Source of the DNA: Parachlamydiales bacterium
GTDB taxonomy: Bacteria > Chlamydiota > Chlamydiia > Chlamydiales > SM23-39
Length of the DNA: 8,870 bases
NCBI GenBank assembly: GCA_003151315.1
Contig: PLXF01000046.1
Location: forward strand, 1 to 8,870
Direction of reading: 5' to 3'
Shown here: in pieces, positions 6,791-8,870 of the stretch
Numbering within the stretch: the stretch's first letter is position 1
Layout of the letters: every line of letters begins with the position of its first letter
The notes under the pieces: model-generated
Told to the model about the DNA's origin: nothing
Databases searched by the model: none
The model's input: the letters and a program-made list of their open reading frames with translations, nothing else
Translations under genes and position numbers: made by a program

Positions 6791-7715
6791 GGTGCTCTGC
6801 TGTGATGGTTTTTTCTATTTGTTCAAAAATCGAATCGTCTATTTCCCGGCGAGAAGCCGCTAAACAGGCCCTCAATTGCTCTTTTCCTCTAACTCCGAGC
6901 AAAACTACCATTTGCTGATGATTTTTCAAAAGCCATTGCAAAGAAATTTGTAATAGAGAGGCTTTATTTTCCTTTGCTATAGAAGAGAGCTCGTCGATAA
7001 GCTTGAATTTTTCTGGCGTGAGCCACTTTTGAATGCGAGGACTCATCGCCACTCGGCTCGAGGGGGCAAAAGGCTGTCCTAAAACATATTGACCCGACAA
7101 AGTGCCGCGAGCTAGAGCTCTATTGACCACAACCGCCACTCCCTTCTCGGAGCAAGCCGGAATAAAGAACCGGGAAGCTCTCCTTTCGATCATATTGTAA
7201 TGGCATTGCGCAGCCCTAAAAGGGGGAAAGGGGCGCTTACATTTCAATAAAAGTTTTAACTGCTGAGGGTTATAATTAGAGCAGCCGAAACTCTTAATTT
7301 TTCCCTCCTGATATAATTTTTCTAGCCCTTCTAACGTCTCGACTAAAGGTGTATGGGGGTCAAACGCATGCAACAAGAGCACATCAATCGAATCGCGCCT
7401 TAACCTCTTAAGGCTGGCCTCAACGCTCTGCCGGAGAGTGGCCTCATTTAACTTGGCAACCTCTACACCAAACCGCTTATCCTTTCTTTCAAAAACGCGA
7501 AGTCCCACTTTTGTACAGACGACCACATCGGCTGTCTGTCCCAGTAACGCCTCGCCTAAAAATTCCTCCGCTAGCTGATTCCCATAAAGAGGCGCCGTAT
7601 CAAAAAATCGGACCCCTTGATCGATCGCCTCCGCCACAACCTCTTTAGAAGCGGCTCTATCCAGCAAAGATCCCATGTGGAGAGTCCCCATCCCTATTTG
7701 ACTGCCCAAAATCAT
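6753..7715 (-). CDS. Aldo/keto reductase
   Basis: 320-residue NADPH-type aldo/keto reductase with a TIM-barrel fold. The catalytic tetrad is complete: Asp39 and Tyr44 in FFDTAPLYG (37-45), Lys69 in TKVG (68-71) and His116 in LLLHAFDP (113-120). GCSNY at 144-148 and the cofactor-loop region near 272-286 (LLGVRGKEQ onward) fit the family. The length is normal. The start at ATG 7715 overlaps the upstream stop as ATGA and has only a weak GAG upstream, so translation is probably coupled. The last 38 bp overlap the following SDR gene, an unusually long overlap for this operon. It would reduce a carbonyl or oxidise an alcohol on a small molecule in the cytoplasm; pathway assignment to a sugar-like compound comes from the neighbours. 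Confidence 0.92.
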   Translation of the reverse strand: MILGSQIGMGTLHMGSLLDRAASKEVVAEAIDQGVRFFDTAPLYGNQLAEEFLGEALLGQTADVVVCTKVGLRVFERKDKRFGVEVAKLNEATLRQSVEASLKRLRRDSIDVLLLHAFDPHTPLVETLEGLEKLYQEGKIKSFGCSNYNPQQLKLLLKCKRPFPPFRAAQCHYNMIERRASRFFIPACSEKGVAVVVNRALARGTLSGQYVLGQPFAPSSRVAMSPRIQKWLTPEKFKLIDELSSIAKENKASLLQISLQWLLKNHQQMVVLLGVRGKEQLRACLAASRREIDDSIFEQIEKTITAEHHVYENPPRYFEK

Positions 7716-8413
7716 AGAGGCTCAAGACGAAATTCGAGATTCAATCTTGTACAGCTTCCCCTTTTCACCTCTTCCGCATGGAGCGTCTTGGGGTGAAATA
7801 TCAGAGCTTGTCCCGGTTGCATAATAGGGCGCAGACTTTCTTGTTCGGTAGGTTCATACGTTAAGCGGTACTCATCTTTTGTAAAGTGGGTATCTGTAGG
7901 CAAATATTTCGGGTATTCATTCAAATGAGATCCGGGGACTAGATGGATCATCACATTTTGTTCAAAACCTAAGATCGGAATCCAAATGGAAAGCACCTCT
8001 TTAGCAGGCCCCCAATTTTTACAGCTAAAGGGATATCCATCTCCAGGGCCGGGCCGAACTAGCCGAAATGCTAACCATCCAAGCCCCTCATCCCACAGCC
8101 TAAAATTAGAAATTCCGATTGTACGCAGCCGCTGCTCCAAAATCTGATTCACCAAAAGAGACCGAATCGCCTGATTTGCCTGCGTGTGCCGATTTTTTGC
8201 CCGTAACATCTCTCTATGAGGAACTAGAGCTTCGGCGCCCCATAAATGGTAGGTCAATAGAGCTTCTTCACTGAGTTCTTTACCCGCATATTCTCTAAAT
8301 AGGTTGCCTAGCATCTCTAATGCAAATCCCTTAACAACCATAAAATCGGCAACGGACAATAGAGGAAAAATCTCAAAACCATCTCGAGAAAAAGAAAAAT
8401 CGGATCGATCCAT
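7712..8413 (-). CDS. Phytanoyl-CoA dioxygenase-like (double-stranded beta-helix) protein
   Basis: 233 residues when started at ATG 8413, which has GGGGTGAG 4 nt upstream. A longer frame back to a TTG at 8509 would add 32 mostly hydrophobic residues and looks like untranslated leader. The C-terminal half has the strand pattern of PhyH-type Fe(II)/2-oxoglutarate oxygenases: LAFRLVRPG (114-122), VLSIWIPI (140-147), HLVPGSHLNEYP (157-168), QALIFHPKTLHAEE (202-215, with candidate distal metal ligand His212) and a TRLNLEFR strand (222-229, Arg223 a candidate 2-oxoglutarate binder). No HxD motif is visible where the first two metal ligands should be; the segment there is GDGYPFSCKNWGP (124-136). It may be a divergent oxygenase or a fold relative without iron chemistry. 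First gene of the six-gene minus operon. Confidence 0.7.
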   Translation of the reverse strand: MDRSDFSFSRDGFEIFPLLSVADFMVVKGFALEMLGNLFREYAGKELSEEALLTYHLWGAEALVPHREMLRAKNRHTQANQAIRSLLVNQILEQRLRTIGISNFRLWDEGLGWLAFRLVRPGPGDGYPFSCKNWGPAKEVLSIWIPILGFEQNVMIHLVPGSHLNEYPKYLPTDTHFTKDEYRLTYEPTEQESLRPIMQPGQALIFHPKTLHAEEVKRGSCTRLNLEFRLEPL

Positions 8414-8481
8414 TCCACTCACCCCGATGCAAATAAATCTGGTCAGGAGAATCCCACAAAAGGGAATAAACTCAAAAATAA

Positions 8482-8509
8482 AATTTAGCTCTTCCCTCTG
8501 AAGAATCAA
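8482..8509 (-). promoter_or_regulatory. Candidate promoter of the six-gene operon
   Basis: On the minus strand TTGATT (8509-8504) and TAAATT (8487-8482) are separated by 16 bp and each matches 4 of 6 sigma-70 consensus bases. Transcription would begin near 8475, leaving a leader of about 60 nt before ATG 8413. The position upstream of the first operon gene supports it, but the match is modest. Confidence 0.3.
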
Positions 8510-8527
8510 TGTAACTGATATCTTTCC

Positions 8528-8555
8528 TTGATAAGAAAGGGTTTCCTCTTGTAAC
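8528..8555 (+). promoter_or_regulatory. Candidate promoter of the epimerase gene
   Basis: TTGATA (8528-8533, 5 of 6) and TGTAAC (8550-8555, 4 of 6) are separated by 16 bp. Transcription would start about 24 nt before the ATG at 8586. The -35 overlaps a small imperfect hairpin (CTTTCCTT/AAGAAAG around 8522-8539), which could be a regulator site or chance. Confidence 0.4.
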
Positions 8556-8585
8556 TTTCGAACCTTGAAATAGAGGGAGAAAGGT

Positions 8586-8870
8586 ATGCGTGTTGTTGTT
8601 GCAGGAGGGGCTGGTTACGTAGGTTCCCGTTTGGTCCCCGCTCTGTTAGAAAAAGGACATGACGTGGTTGTTTACGATCTTTTCCTATACGGAGAGGACA
8701 TATTCGATTCGATCAAAACAAATCCCCACCTAACCCTCATTAAGGCCGATATCCGTGATTTAGCCTCCGTAGAAAAATCGCTCCAAGGGTGCGACGCCGT
8801 TATCCACCTCGCTTGCATCTCTAACGATCCCAGTTTTGAGCTAAATCCCGATTTAGGAAAATCGATCAAC
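8586..8870 (+). CDS. NAD-dependent epimerase/dehydratase (extended SDR), N-terminal part
   Basis: The first 95 codons of an extended SDR, cut by the right edge; a full-length member is usually about 300-340 residues. The peptide starts MRVVVAGGAGYVGSRLV, with NAD-binding GGAGYVG at 7-13, the acidic residue Asp31 at the end of strand 2 (NAD preference), ADIRD at 54-58 and VIHLACISNDPSFE from 71, the usual strand-4 region before the active site. The active-site Tyr-Lys would lie beyond the window. A GGGAG site 7 nt before the ATG supports this start. Family members epimerise, dehydrate or reduce nucleotide-linked sugars, which fits the neighbouring operon, although it is transcribed divergently from it. 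Confidence 0.88.
   Translation, partial: MRVVVAGGAGYVGSRLVPALLEKGHDVVVYDLFLYGEDIFDSIKTNPHLTLIKADIRDLASVEKSLQGCDAVIHLACISNDPSFELNPDLGKSIN

Noticed and set aside
8414..8509. TTG-initiated N-terminal extension of the dioxygenase-like protein
   Set aside because: It covers the candidate promoter region, starts with a rare codon without a ribosome site and adds hydrophobic residues not typical of the family; ATG 8413 has a better site.
8672..8869. Minus-strand reading frame opposite the epimerase
   Set aside because: The plus strand has clear Rossmann motifs with a ribosome site; the minus frame is antisense shadow.
257..8870. Mobile element or phage signature
   Set aside because: No transposase, integrase, tRNA attachment site or matching terminal repeats are visible.

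Overview
The window reads as part of a bacterial cell-surface glycan or secondary-metabolite locus, probably from a Gram-negative organism. Base composition looks moderate (roughly mid-40s % GC by eye), genes are packed tightly with ATGA overlaps, and starts use Shine-Dalgarno sequences of uneven strength. The gene set (ABC exporter, DegT/DnrJ/EryC1-type PLP protein, several short-chain dehydrogenases, FkbM methyltransferase, sugar-epimerase-type extended SDR) is typical of O-antigen, capsule or LPS-modification regions. An amoeba- or host-associated lineage such as an environmental chlamydia would fit the style, but the window has no marker gene, so taxonomy stays open.

Layout. Positions 1-132 (minus) hold what looks like the 5' part of a further gene that runs off the left edge. 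Positions 257-2104 (minus) encode a complete ABC exporter half-transporter. A 126-bp divergent spacer with a perfect 17-bp palindrome separates it from a plus-strand class I SAM methyltransferase (2231-3124). That gene converges on a minus-strand operon, and the 87-bp spacer between them is mostly one 75-nt imperfect palindrome (3129-3203).

The centre of the window is a six-gene minus-strand operon, in transcription order: cupin-fold dioxygenase-like protein (8413-7712), aldo/keto reductase (7715-6753), SDR (6790-5969), DegT-family PLP protein (5972-4887), second SDR (4890-4078) and FkbM methyltransferase (4063-3212). Three junctions are 4-bp ATGA overlaps, one is an overlap of about 38 bp, and the last is a 14-bp gap, so the genes are almost certainly co-transcribed and translationally coupled. 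At 8586 a divergent plus-strand gene begins, an NAD-dependent epimerase/dehydratase cut by the right edge.

How it may work together (inference): two SDRs, an AKR, a PLP protein and an oxygenase-like protein could modify a sugar or small polyol-like intermediate, FkbM could O-methylate the product, and the ABC exporter could flip a lipid-linked form. Two operon proteins depart from their family consensus at key positions: the DegT-family protein has Ser where the PLP-binding Lys should be, and the dioxygenase-like protein shows no HxD metal motif. No nucleotidyltransferase or certain glycosyltransferase is visible, so the substrate cannot be named.
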